Shown: piece after piece, positions 28,359-35,476 of the stretch | How positions within the stretch are numbered: the first letter of the stretch is position 1 | Layout of the letters: each line of letters begins with the position of its first letter | Assembly: GCF_000498755.1 (NCBI RefSeq) | Contig: NZ_AXUS01000003.1 | Coordinates: 127,638 to 191,637 of the forward strand | Length of the DNA: 64,000 bases | Direction of reading: 5' to 3' | DNA from: Clostridioides mangenotii TR | GTDB taxonomy: Bacteria > Bacillota > Clostridia > Peptostreptococcales > Peptostreptococcaceae | Program-made: the position numbers and the translations under genes | Notes under the pieces: model-generated | What the model was told of the DNA's origin: nothing | Database searches by the model: none | What the model saw: the letters and a program-made list of their open reading frames with translations, nothing else

Positions 28359-28517
28359 GTATTTTATTTTACCATTTCTATTTTGTTACACTATTTTTAT
28401 ATCGTTCTATGCTTTTATTACTAAGTTAATATTCCTAAATCAAATATAAATTTTCTACAAAAATTTAGTTTTTTGATAATTTATTTTTTCTAATTGCTCC
28501 TGCAATATATCCTTACC

Positions 28518-28681
28518 TCATCTCTTTGTATTTGGACCTAGAGATGCTTTTTTGCATTGTGATGTTGATTCTGATTTTCTACAGAGACAGAGTTTGTAAT
28601 ACTGTTAAACATACCTTTGTTTTCAGTATCTATTTTCTCGAATTTCTTATTTTGTTTATTTTTATTTTCTTTTCTTGCCAC
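28518..28681 (-). pseudogene. Small Asn/Lys-rich protein ending in SLGPNTKR, frameshifted at A6
   Basis: A GTG start with AAGGAG at good spacing opens MARKENKNKQNKKFEKIDTE and runs to a stop at 28538 (47 residues). Before that, the run GCA AAA AAG is a canonical -1 slippery heptamer (A AAA AAG). Reading one base back continues KKASLGPNTKR to TGA at 28518, for 54 residues. The conserved-looking SLGPNTKR tail suggests that the shifted frame is the real product. Function unknown; a spore- or nucleic-acid-associated small basic protein is only a guess. Confidence 0.5.
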
Positions 28682-28747
28682 TATTATCACTCCTTAATAT
28701 TTTAATATATATGACACAGCTAAAGTTCTGACTTTTGATGCAATATA

Positions 28748-29140
28748 TTAGATTAATTGTCTATACACCGCTTCAAATATAATGCCTGCCAAAAACCACG
28801 CTGGTGCATAATCTAATCTTATAAGACCATTGATGCTATACTTACTACCTGTATAATCCCATGGACATGTTCCTAGCCTTTTTAAAAATCCTCCCGTTAA
28901 GTACTCAATACAAAAAATACACAGTACATATATTCCTCCTCTAATTAATATTGGAAGTCCTGCCAATACATCGCAAACAGGTTCAAAGAAAACTACCATG
29001 CCGTATATAAAAAACATCCAAATAGATGTTGTAGCTGTCATCTTATAATCTTTATTTTTTAATGAGTGGAATCCAGTCCACATTATTTCCATGCACCATC
29101 CTATTGCTCCATAAATTAAAAATCTAATAATCATGTACAT
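28748..29140 (-). CDS. Putative ABC-transporter type IV (CmpB-like) membrane protein
   Basis: A 130-residue membrane protein with four hydrophobic segments. The N-terminus FLIYGAIGWCMEIMWTG and the C-terminal CPWDYTG...SINGLIRLDYAPAWFLAGI are typical of the small PF06541-type family, whose role is unsettled. The ribosome site is weak. It diverges from ytaF and has no obvious partner ATPase nearby. Confidence 0.75.
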   Translation of the reverse strand: MYMIIRFLIYGAIGWCMEIMWTGFHSLKNKDYKMTATTSIWMFFIYGMVVFFEPVCDVLAGLPILIRGGIYVLCIFCIEYLTGGFLKRLGTCPWDYTGSKYSINGLIRLDYAPAWFLAGIIFEAVYRQLI

Positions 29141-29257
29141 AGTATCTGTAAAATCTCAATGTATATACTTTATTTTGTAAATTTTTAAAATGTAGAAATT
29201 TAAACTCGTAACAAAAATTTGTTGAATGAATAAATATAAAATAGACAGTGAAAGGCG

Positions 29258-29907
29258 GTGTCATTTATGAGCTTTAGCGTATTTTATTTTTTAGAAATTT
29301 TCTTGCTTGTTATAGCACTTTCAATAGATTCTTTTGTTGCCAGCTTTGCCTATGGAGCTAATAAGATTAAAATTCCTATTTCATCAGTAGCTGTTATTAA
29401 TATCATTTGTACTTTAGTATTAGGAGTTTCTTTATTTCTAGGATCGGCTATAGGGTCTTATATCCCTTCAAATTTAACTAAAATTATCTGTTTTTCAATT
29501 TTATTTTTTATCGGTTTAATAAAGCTGTTTGACAGTACTTCTAAATCTTTTATCAAAAAAACAACAATATCAATAAAGAAATTAACTTTTCTATGTTTAA
29601 TTTAAGCTTTATATTACAAATTTATGTAAATCCTGAAAATGCAGATAAAGACTTATCAAAATCGCTCTCTGTAAAAGAATCTGTGGCTCTAGCCTTAGCC
29701 CTATCGATGGATGCACTTGCAGCAGGCTTCGGAGCTGGAATCGCCGATATTAGTTATTCTTTAGTCTTATTTTCCTTTTTAGTGGTCAATACATCTTTGA
29801 TGGTTATAGCTTGTAATTTAGGAGGGAAAGTATCTGAAAAGATTAATATGGATATCTCTTGGATAAGTGGAGTTTTGCTTATAGTACTCGCTTTTTTAAA
29901 ACTCTAA
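29258..29907 (+). pseudogene. ytaF: YtaF/MntP-like sporulation membrane protein, frameshifted at A7
   Basis: Two overlapping frames (29258-29605 and 29593-29907) encode the halves of one protein of about 216 residues. The halves carry the paired motifs ALSIDSFVASFAYG and ALSMDALAAGFGAG of the duplicated MntP/YtaF membrane fold. One extra A in the run at 29555-29561 would join them through SFIKKNNNINKEINFS into FNLSFILQIY. Relatives are putative cation (Mn) exporters or sporulation membrane proteins. Treat it as one gene with a sequencing error, slippage site or recent mutation. Confidence 0.82.
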
Positions 29908-29973
29908 TTTGTCAATATTTATTTATTATTTTATACGATTTTCCAGCTGTAGTATTCAAATTTAAAAATAAAA

Positions 29974-30039
29974 AAGTAGCTGAAATTTACTACTCTTGTT
30001 AGTTTAAAAACTTATTCAAGATCTCAATTTTAGCTACTT
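29974..30039. terminator. Imperfect hairpin after ytaF
   Basis: A 14-nt stem with one G-T pair (29974-29987 with 30026-30039) encloses a 38-nt loop. It lies between convergent ytaF and the TfoX-like gene. The large loop makes the terminator call uncertain. Confidence 0.4.
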
Positions 30040-30143
30040 CATATTTTGTTGTTTTTACCTAGATTTTTTTGATTTTCTTTTTATTTGTATTGTTTGTATG
30101 AAAAAGATAAAATATAGTTTTATAATTATACAACAACATTATT

Positions 30144-30404
30144 CTATTTATTGCTTACATAATTATAAAATTCTTTAAGATCTTCTTTAACGTTTTTCGG
30201 CAATTCGCTCTTCTTTATCCCACGTATTGCCCCTTCTATTGCATATAATCTCTGTATACATGCAGAATCATCGATATTTTTAATATACATCCAAGCTTGT
30301 TTACTACCTAATTCCTGTAGCTCTTTAAGAGATTTGATACCTACTTTATTCAATTGCAATTCGACCTCTTTACCTATATTTGGCAACATTGATAATTCGC
30401 CCAA
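30144..30404 (-). CDS. TfoX C-terminal domain protein
   Basis: An 86-residue stand-alone TfoX/Sxy C-terminal domain, a helix-hairpin-helix-like fold. The family opening MGELSMLPNIGKEVE is recovered by starting at the TTG at 30404, 8 nt behind a GAGGTG site; the longer GTG start is less typical. Sxy in Gammaproteobacteria regulates competence, but stand-alone C-domains in Firmicutes have no settled role. Confidence 0.85.
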   Translation of the reverse strand: MGELSMLPNIGKEVELQLNKVGIKSLKELQELGSKQAWMYIKNIDDSACIQRLYAIEGAIRGIKKSELPKNVKEDLKEFYNYVSNK

Positions 30405-30506
30405 AAATACCACCTCACCTAAAATTAATACTATTTTATTATAATTTATACTATTTTTGGTATAAATTACAATAGTTTTTATATTAATTGCTATAAATCA
30501 AATAAT

Positions 30507-30542
30507 AAAAGATGCACTCTGTTAAAACAGAGTGCATCTTTT
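30507..30542. terminator. Bidirectional terminator hairpin
   Basis: A perfect stem of at least 16 bp around 30507-30542 with a minimal loop, A4 before and T4 after. It separates the mgsA end from the TfoX-like gene on the same strand. Confidence 0.7.
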
Positions 30543-30578
30543 ATTTAAATCAGTCAGATAGACATATACAGAGACATC

Positions 30579-30630
30579 ATAATCTATAACGATAGATTTG
30601 CCTTGAAGCGAATATATCGTTATAGATTAT
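30579..30630 (-). terminator. Perfect 16-bp hairpin behind mgsA
   Basis: Arms 30579-30594 and 30615-30630 are fully complementary. The 20-nt loop can form a further 4-bp stem. It lies 15 nt after the mgsA stop and ends the maf-to-mgsA gene block. Confidence 0.6.
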
Positions 30631-30644
30631 TTCATGGCAACGCT

Positions 30645-31043
30645 CTACTTTTTACGAACTTCTCTCCAAGATAACTCACCTCTATCTAAAGCTTTAATAA
30701 ATATTTCAGCTGAAGCTAGATTAGTTGCTATTGGAACATAGTATACATCGCATAGCCTAATAAGAGCTTGTATATCCGTTTCATGTGGTTGTGATGTTAG
30801 AGGATCTCTTAAAAATATAACGAGATCAATTTCTTTATTTACTACTAAAGATCCTATTTGCTGATCGCCTCCTAATGGTCCTGAAGCGAGTCTATTGATA
30901 TTAAGGTCAGTACCTTCCATAATTCTCTTGCCTGTCGTTCCTGTAGCGTATAAACCGTATTTCTTTAGTATAGCCTCGTATCCTATACAAAATGCTACCA
31001 TTGTCTCTTTCATTTGATCATGAGCAATTAATGCTATATTCAT
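30645..31043 (-). CDS. mgsA: Methylglyoxal synthase
   Basis: A 132-residue MgsA that converts dihydroxyacetone phosphate to methylglyoxal and phosphate, relieving sugar-phosphate stress. The family start [16 protein letters not shown], the phosphate loop [23 protein letters not shown] with the catalytic Asp, and [15 protein letters not shown] are all present. It is the last gene of the block with rodA and min genes, a common clostridial neighbourhood. A VOC/glyoxalase-like protein at 50197 could take part in detoxification, but is not linked by position. Confidence 0.95.
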   Translation of the reverse strand: MNIALIAHDQMKETMVAFCIGYEAILKKYGLYATGTTGKRIMEGTDLNINRLASGPLGGDQQIGSLVVNKEIDLVIFLRDPLTSQPHETDIQALIRLCDVYYVPIATNLASAEIFIKALDRGELSWREVRKK

Positions 31044-31064
31044 AAAATTTCCACCTTACATAGT

Positions 31065-32189
31065 TTAAAAATTTATTTTTTTTCTTCTCATGTACACATT
31101 TAAAACAAGCCCTAAGTTTGCAAGAGATGTAAGAACTGAACTAGCTCCTGCACTTATAAATGGCAGTGTCACTCCTGTAACGGGTATTAAGGCAACTGTC
31201 ATACCAATGTTTTGTATTATCTGGTATGCGAACATCCCCATAACCCCTATTACAATTAAGGATCCATAAAAATCCTTCGCTTCTTTGGCTATATACAAAA
31301 GCCGAATTATAAATAGAGTAAACATCAGTATTACAAATAACATTCCAAAGGCACCCAGTTCCTCTCCAATTACTGCAAATACAAAGTCACTGTCTTGAAC
31401 TGGCAAGAAGTTTTCCTGATTTTGACTTCCATTGTACAATCCCTTACCTGTAACTCCTCCTGAGCCTATAGCTATCAATGATTGCATAACTTGGTAATTT
31501 CCTTTTAAAGTTACATCCTCTGGATTTAAAAACGCCTCTATCCTCACCTTTTGGTGATCCGCCATCGCCAAGTAAAGAAGGGGAGATATTAAAACAATTA
31601 TAATTATAGTTCTTTTTATTAGCTTTGTACTAAGTCCTGAAAGGAAAAGCATTGCGGCTATAATACAAATAAATACTATAGCTCCACCAAGGTCTGGCTG
31701 AGCAAGTAAAAGCCCTATAAAAGGTAGCGCATATAGTAAAACTGGAACTATTTCTTTAATTGTATTTAACTTTCCTTTTTTGCTCTCCACTATTTTTGCA
31801 TAGCTTATGATAAATGTAAGCTTGACTATCTCAGAAGTCTGTAAATCCAGCGGCCCAAGATGAAGCCAAGATCTAGCTCCACCCCTAACCGCTCCTATAC
31901 CCGGAATTAATACAACGGCTAGAAGTATCAAACTTATCAAATAAATTTCTTTATAATATTTCCCTAAAATATTGTAATCAAACAACAGAATAAATATTAA
32001 TGCTACCGCTCCAAGAATAAACGCCAACATTTGTTTATAGATTTGTGTAAACCCGCCTGTAGAGTTAGCATGTGTTGCACTACTCAGTATAATCAGGCCA
32101 AATCCAAAAATTACTGAAACTATCGTTATAAGCTTCCAATCCAACTGTTTGATCAATTTTAATGTCAATTTATAATTTATATTGAACAA
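31065..32189 (-). CDS. rodA: RodA-type SEDS peptidoglycan glycosyltransferase (paralogue 1)
   Basis: A 374-residue SEDS membrane enzyme with about ten membrane segments that polymerises lipid II for cell elongation with a class B PBP. The GGARSWLHLGPLDLQTSEIVKL loop, the AQPDLGGAIVF segment with its catalytic-region Asp, and IGSGGVTGKGLYNGSQ are family landmarks. I start at a TTG that aligns with the first residues of the neighbouring paralogue (same length, 374); a longer TTG frame adds six residues. It is clearly a tandem duplicate of the next gene. Confidence 0.92.
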   Translation of the reverse strand: MFNINYKLTLKLIKQLDWKLITIVSVIFGFGLIILSSATHANSTGGFTQIYKQMLAFILGAVALIFILLFDYNILGKYYKEIYLISLILLAVVLIPGIGAVRGGARSWLHLGPLDLQTSEIVKLTFIISYAKIVESKKGKLNTIKEIVPVLLYALPFIGLLLAQPDLGGAIVFICIIAAMLFLSGLSTKLIKRTIIIIVLISPLLYLAMADHQKVRIEAFLNPEDVTLKGNYQVMQSLIAIGSGGVTGKGLYNGSQNQENFLPVQDSDFVFAVIGEELGAFGMLFVILMFTLFIIRLLYIAKEAKDFYGSLIVIGVMGMFAYQIIQNIGMTVALIPVTGVTLPFISAGASSVLTSLANLGLVLNVYMRRKKINF

Positions 32190-32234
32190 ATAACCACCAC
32201 TCTCCAACTTTATAATAAGCTCTTATTTACTAAA

Positions 32235-32269
32235 TAAAGGAGAATAATCCCTTAGGATATTCCCCTTTA
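32235..32269 (-). terminator. Hairpin between the two rodA genes
   Basis: A 12-nt stem with one G-T pair (32235-32246 with 32258-32269), with T-rich sequence following on the minus strand. It could attenuate read-through from the upstream rodA copy. Confidence 0.5.
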
Positions 32270-32367
32270 AGAAATTACATTTAATAAAGCCTATACTTTA
32301 AATTTAAAAATCTATATATATTATAATATCATAAAATACGACATTAATAATATACACTTTTTAAAGT

Positions 32368-33492
32368 TTAGAAATTTATCTTTTTTCTCCTCATGTACAC
32401 GTTTAATGCCAATCCAATATTTGCAAGTGATGTAAGAACTGAACTAGCTCCTGCACTTACAAACGGGAGTGTTATTCCGGTAACAGGAAGCACGGCAATA
32501 GTCATACTTATATTTTGGACGATCTGATAGAAAAGCATTCCAAAAACTCCTATTACAATGAGGGTTCCATAAAAATCTTTCGCCTCACCTGATATGTATA
32601 TAAGTCTAAACAACATTAGTACGTACAATCCAATTAAAACTAACATTCCAATAGCGCCAAGTTCTTCACCTACAACCGCAAATATAAAGTCACTGTCATT
32701 TATAGGTAGAAAATCCTCCTGATTTTGTGTTCCGTTGTAAATTCCTTTTCCTGTAATCCCACCAGACCCTATTGCTATTAGAGACTGCATCACCTGATAG
32801 TTTCCTTTTAATGTTATATCTTCTGGGTTTAAAAATGCTTCTATTCTAACTTTTTGGTGATCAGCCATCATCAAATAAAGAAGTGGAGATAAAATCACTG
32901 CTATTACTATACATCTCTTAATTATTTTTGAATTTAGCCCAGAAACAAACAGCATTGCACCAACAATGCAAATAAATACAAGAGCTGTACCTAAATCAGG
33001 CTGTGCTATTATAAGCCCCAAAAAAGGTACTGCATATATAACAACTGGTACTATTTCTTTTAAATTATTTAGCTTACCCCTATGACTTTCTAATATCTTT
33101 GCGTAAGACATAATAAACGTAAACTTGGCTATCTCTGAAGTCTGAAGTGTAATTGGACCTAGTTTTATCCATCTACTAGCACCTCTGCTTTCAAGACCTA
33201 ATCCAGGTAACAGAACTGATACTAGTAAAATCAAACTGATTATATACAAAGCTTTATAGTGTTTACCGATAGTATTGTAGTCAAAACATAAAATAATCAT
33301 AACAATCCCTACACCTAGAACAAATGCTATTAATTGTTTATATATCTTTGCAAAGCTACCCCCTGAATTTAGATGCGTAGCACTGGTTATCATAACAAGA
33401 CCAAATCCAAGTATCAATAAAACGATCGCTATCAGCTTAAAGTCCAACTGCTTAATTAATTTTACCATCATTTTATAGTCAATCTTAAACAT
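32368..33492 (-). CDS. rodA: RodA-type SEDS peptidoglycan glycosyltransferase (paralogue 2)
   Basis: A 374-residue SEDS protein, alignable with the downstream copy without gaps over most of its length; the SIAKFTFIMSYAKI and HQKVRIEAFLNPED regions are near-identical. Divergence is concentrated at membrane-segment surfaces. It follows minE behind a hairpin. Two adjacent SEDS genes may serve different PBPs or growth phases. Which is the housekeeping RodA cannot be read from sequence alone. Confidence 0.92.
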   Translation of the reverse strand: MFKIDYKMMVKLIKQLDFKLIAIVLLILGFGLVMITSATHLNSGGSFAKIYKQLIAFVLGVGIVMIILCFDYNTIGKHYKALYIISLILLVSVLLPGLGLESRGASRWIKLGPITLQTSEIAKFTFIMSYAKILESHRGKLNNLKEIVPVVIYAVPFLGLIIAQPDLGTALVFICIVGAMLFVSGLNSKIIKRCIVIAVILSPLLYLMMADHQKVRIEAFLNPEDITLKGNYQVMQSLIAIGSGGITGKGIYNGTQNQEDFLPINDSDFIFAVVGEELGAIGMLVLIGLYVLMLFRLIYISGEAKDFYGTLIVIGVFGMLFYQIVQNISMTIAVLPVTGITLPFVSAGASSVLTSLANIGLALNVYMRRKKINF

Positions 33493-33534
33493 ACTCTCAC
33501 CTACTCTCCACCCAATAAAACACTTATAAATAAT

Positions 33535-33570
33535 AATAGGGGGTTGATCTTATATAAGATACCCCCTATT
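33535..33570 (-). terminator. Hairpin between minE and rodA
   Basis: A 9-bp G/C-rich stem (33535-33543 with 33562-33570) encloses a 14-nt palindrome (33547-33560). It starts 3 nt behind the minE stop and probably separates the min genes from the rodA pair. Confidence 0.55.
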
Positions 33571-33573
33571 TAT

Positions 33574-33864
33574 CTACATATTTCTCTCTTTTATACTCTT
33601 TAGTGGTATATTTGCAACAAGCGCTGAGATAGGATTGTCGTCGAGTTCACTTCTACACTTTGACATTTTTATTTCTAATCCTGATTCTTCTATTTCCGCA
33701 TAGTTTGCAATTACATTTAATATATCCGATTTTATCATGTCAAGCAGTTGAGGTGAACAATCAACTCTGTCATGAACCAAAACCAATTTTAATCTTTCTT
33801 TAGCAACAGACTTGCTTTTTCTACTATCATTAGAAAAAGCTTTAAATAAATCAAACACAGCCAT
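33574..33864 (-). CDS. minE: Cell division topological specificity factor MinE
   Basis: A 96-residue MinE. The anti-MinCD helix (KERLKLVLVHDRVDCSPQ) and the C-terminal dimerisation domain with MIKSDILNVIANYAEI are visible. It stimulates the MinD ATPase and drives pole-to-pole oscillation, so this organism uses a MinCDE system rather than only MinCD with DivIVA. It follows minD after 17 bp. Confidence 0.95.
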   Translation of the reverse strand: MAVFDLFKAFSNDSRKSKSVAKERLKLVLVHDRVDCSPQLLDMIKSDILNVIANYAEIEESGLEIKMSKCRSELDDNPISALVANIPLKSIKERNM

Positions 33865-33881
33865 AATCTATTCCCCTCCTG

Positions 33882-34676
33882 TTATTTTGCCATAACTAGT
33901 CTTTTTAACTTGCTGAAGAATCCACCTTCTGTAGCAAATTCTAGTAAAGGTACTTCTTGACCTAATATTCTTTTGGCAATATTTTTATATGCTTGTCCAG
34001 CCTGAGATTTAGAATCAAGTATAGCTGGTTCCCCTTTGTTAGTTGATATAATTATACTCTCATCATCAGGAACAAGTCCGATTAAATCTATAGCTAATAT
34101 TTCAAGGATATCTTGTTTATCCATCATATCGCCACGATCCACCATATCTTGTTTTATTCTGTTGATAATAAGTCTTATGTCTTTTATTTCATTAGACTCT
34201 AATAATCCGATTATTCTGTCAGCATCTCTTACAGCTGATATCTCTGGATTTGTTACTACTATTGCTCTATCAGCTCCTGATATCGCATTTTTAAAACCTT
34301 GCTCGATTCCAGCTGGACAATCGATTAGTATAAAGTCAAATGACTCTTTAAGTTTTTCACAAAGATCTTTCATTTGGTCTGCGTGAAGTGCATTCTTATC
34401 CCTAGTTTGTGCTGCAGGAAGCAGATAAAGATTATCAAATCTCTTATCTTTTATAAGAGCTTGCTTAAGTCTACAAGTTCCTTCTACAACATCAACTATG
34501 TCGTATACTATTCTATTTTCTAGACCCATTACTACATCAAGATTTCTAAGTCCAATATCAGCATCCACTATTACTGTTTTTTTATTCTCCAAGCTTAGCG
34601 CAGTCCCAAGATTAGCTGAAGTGGTAGTCTTCCCAACTCCACCTTTCCCAGATGTTATAACTATAACTTCGCTCAT
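33882..34676 (-). CDS. minD: Septum site-determining ATPase MinD
   Basis: A 264-residue deviant Walker A ATPase. KGGVGKTT at residues 10-17 with the signature Lys, the GLRNLDVVMGLENRIVYD segment and the C-terminal amphipathic membrane-targeting helix (FFSKLKRLVMAK) are all present. ATP-bound dimers bind the membrane and recruit MinC or MinE. It is encoded between minC and minE on one strand. Confidence 0.97.
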   Translation of the reverse strand: MSEVIVITSGKGGVGKTTTSANLGTALSLENKKTVIVDADIGLRNLDVVMGLENRIVYDIVDVVEGTCRLKQALIKDKRFDNLYLLPAAQTRDKNALHADQMKDLCEKLKESFDFILIDCPAGIEQGFKNAISGADRAIVVTNPEISAVRDADRIIGLLESNEIKDIRLIINRIKQDMVDRGDMMDKQDILEILAIDLIGLVPDDESIIISTNKGEPAILDSKSQAGQAYKNIAKRILGQEVPLLEFATEGGFFSKLKRLVMAK

Positions 34677-34698
34677 ATTTCTACCCCCTATTTATTCG

Positions 34699-35379
34699 TT
34701 ATTTAACTACAAAAGATAAATAACTTTCTATTACGATTCTATCATTACTTACATATGCTATTTCTGGACTTGAGTCTTTTTGTTCCACACAATCTTCATC
34801 GTCTGGTGCCTCTGCTATGACCTCAGCAATTTTTAGAACTTTTGGTCTAAGATTTTTAGATACAACATATGCAGATTGATTGCCATTTGAACCTGCATGT
34901 ACGAAGCCTAATATACTCCCCATTACAGTTACATTACCACCAGCAATCACTTTAGCACCTGATTGAATATCACCCATTACTACAGTATTAAATGTTGAAA
35001 CGACCTCTGATCCTGGTTTCATATCACTAAGTACAACAACATCTCCGTCGTATTCAATATACTCACCTGATCTTAATGATTTAACATACTTTGTATCAAA
35101 ATTTGCTAATTCTTCAATGAGTTGTTCCTCGATAAATTCTACATCAAATTTGGATGTAATACTATCTTTTAACTGTAAAATTTCTATGTCATCTAAATAT
35201 TTACTATTTATTTTACTAATTTTAGCCCCATTGAAAAATCCAACATAAGACTCTAATTTATTAATCAAATTCTCTTTAATTTCTTCGAAGGGTAACTCTC
35301 TCTTTATATTTACTATTATGCCCTCTTTATTACCCTTAAATTCTATGGGCTCCTGATTTATAGACTCTCTTAAAGACAT
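34699..35379 (-). CDS. minC: Septum site-determining protein MinC
   Basis: A 226-residue FtsZ antagonist. The C-terminal right-handed beta-helix is clear (VVVLSDMKPGSEVVS, GDIQSGAKVIAGGNVTVMGSILGFVHAG). The N-terminal FtsZ-binding domain is less conserved, as usual. I start at MSLRESINQ because TGGAGGTTGTT precedes it; the longer frame adds eight residues across that site. It lies 97 bp downstream of pbp2. Confidence 0.93.
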   Translation of the reverse strand: MSLRESINQEPIEFKGNKEGIIVNIKRELPFEEIKENLINKLESYVGFFNGAKISKINSKYLDDIEILQLKDSITSKFDVEFIEEQLIEELANFDTKYVKSLRSGEYIEYDGDVVVLSDMKPGSEVVSTFNTVVMGDIQSGAKVIAGGNVTVMGSILGFVHAGSNGNQSAYVVSKNLRPKVLKIAEVIAEAPDDEDCVEQKDSSPEIAYVSNDRIVIESYLSFVVK

Positions 35380-35476
35380 AACAACCTCCAGAATGATATA
35401 CATTTAATATTCTTCAAATTAATCGCAAATTCCTTTAAATTTTGTAATAAAAGCAAAAGTTTAATTTACTTTTAGA

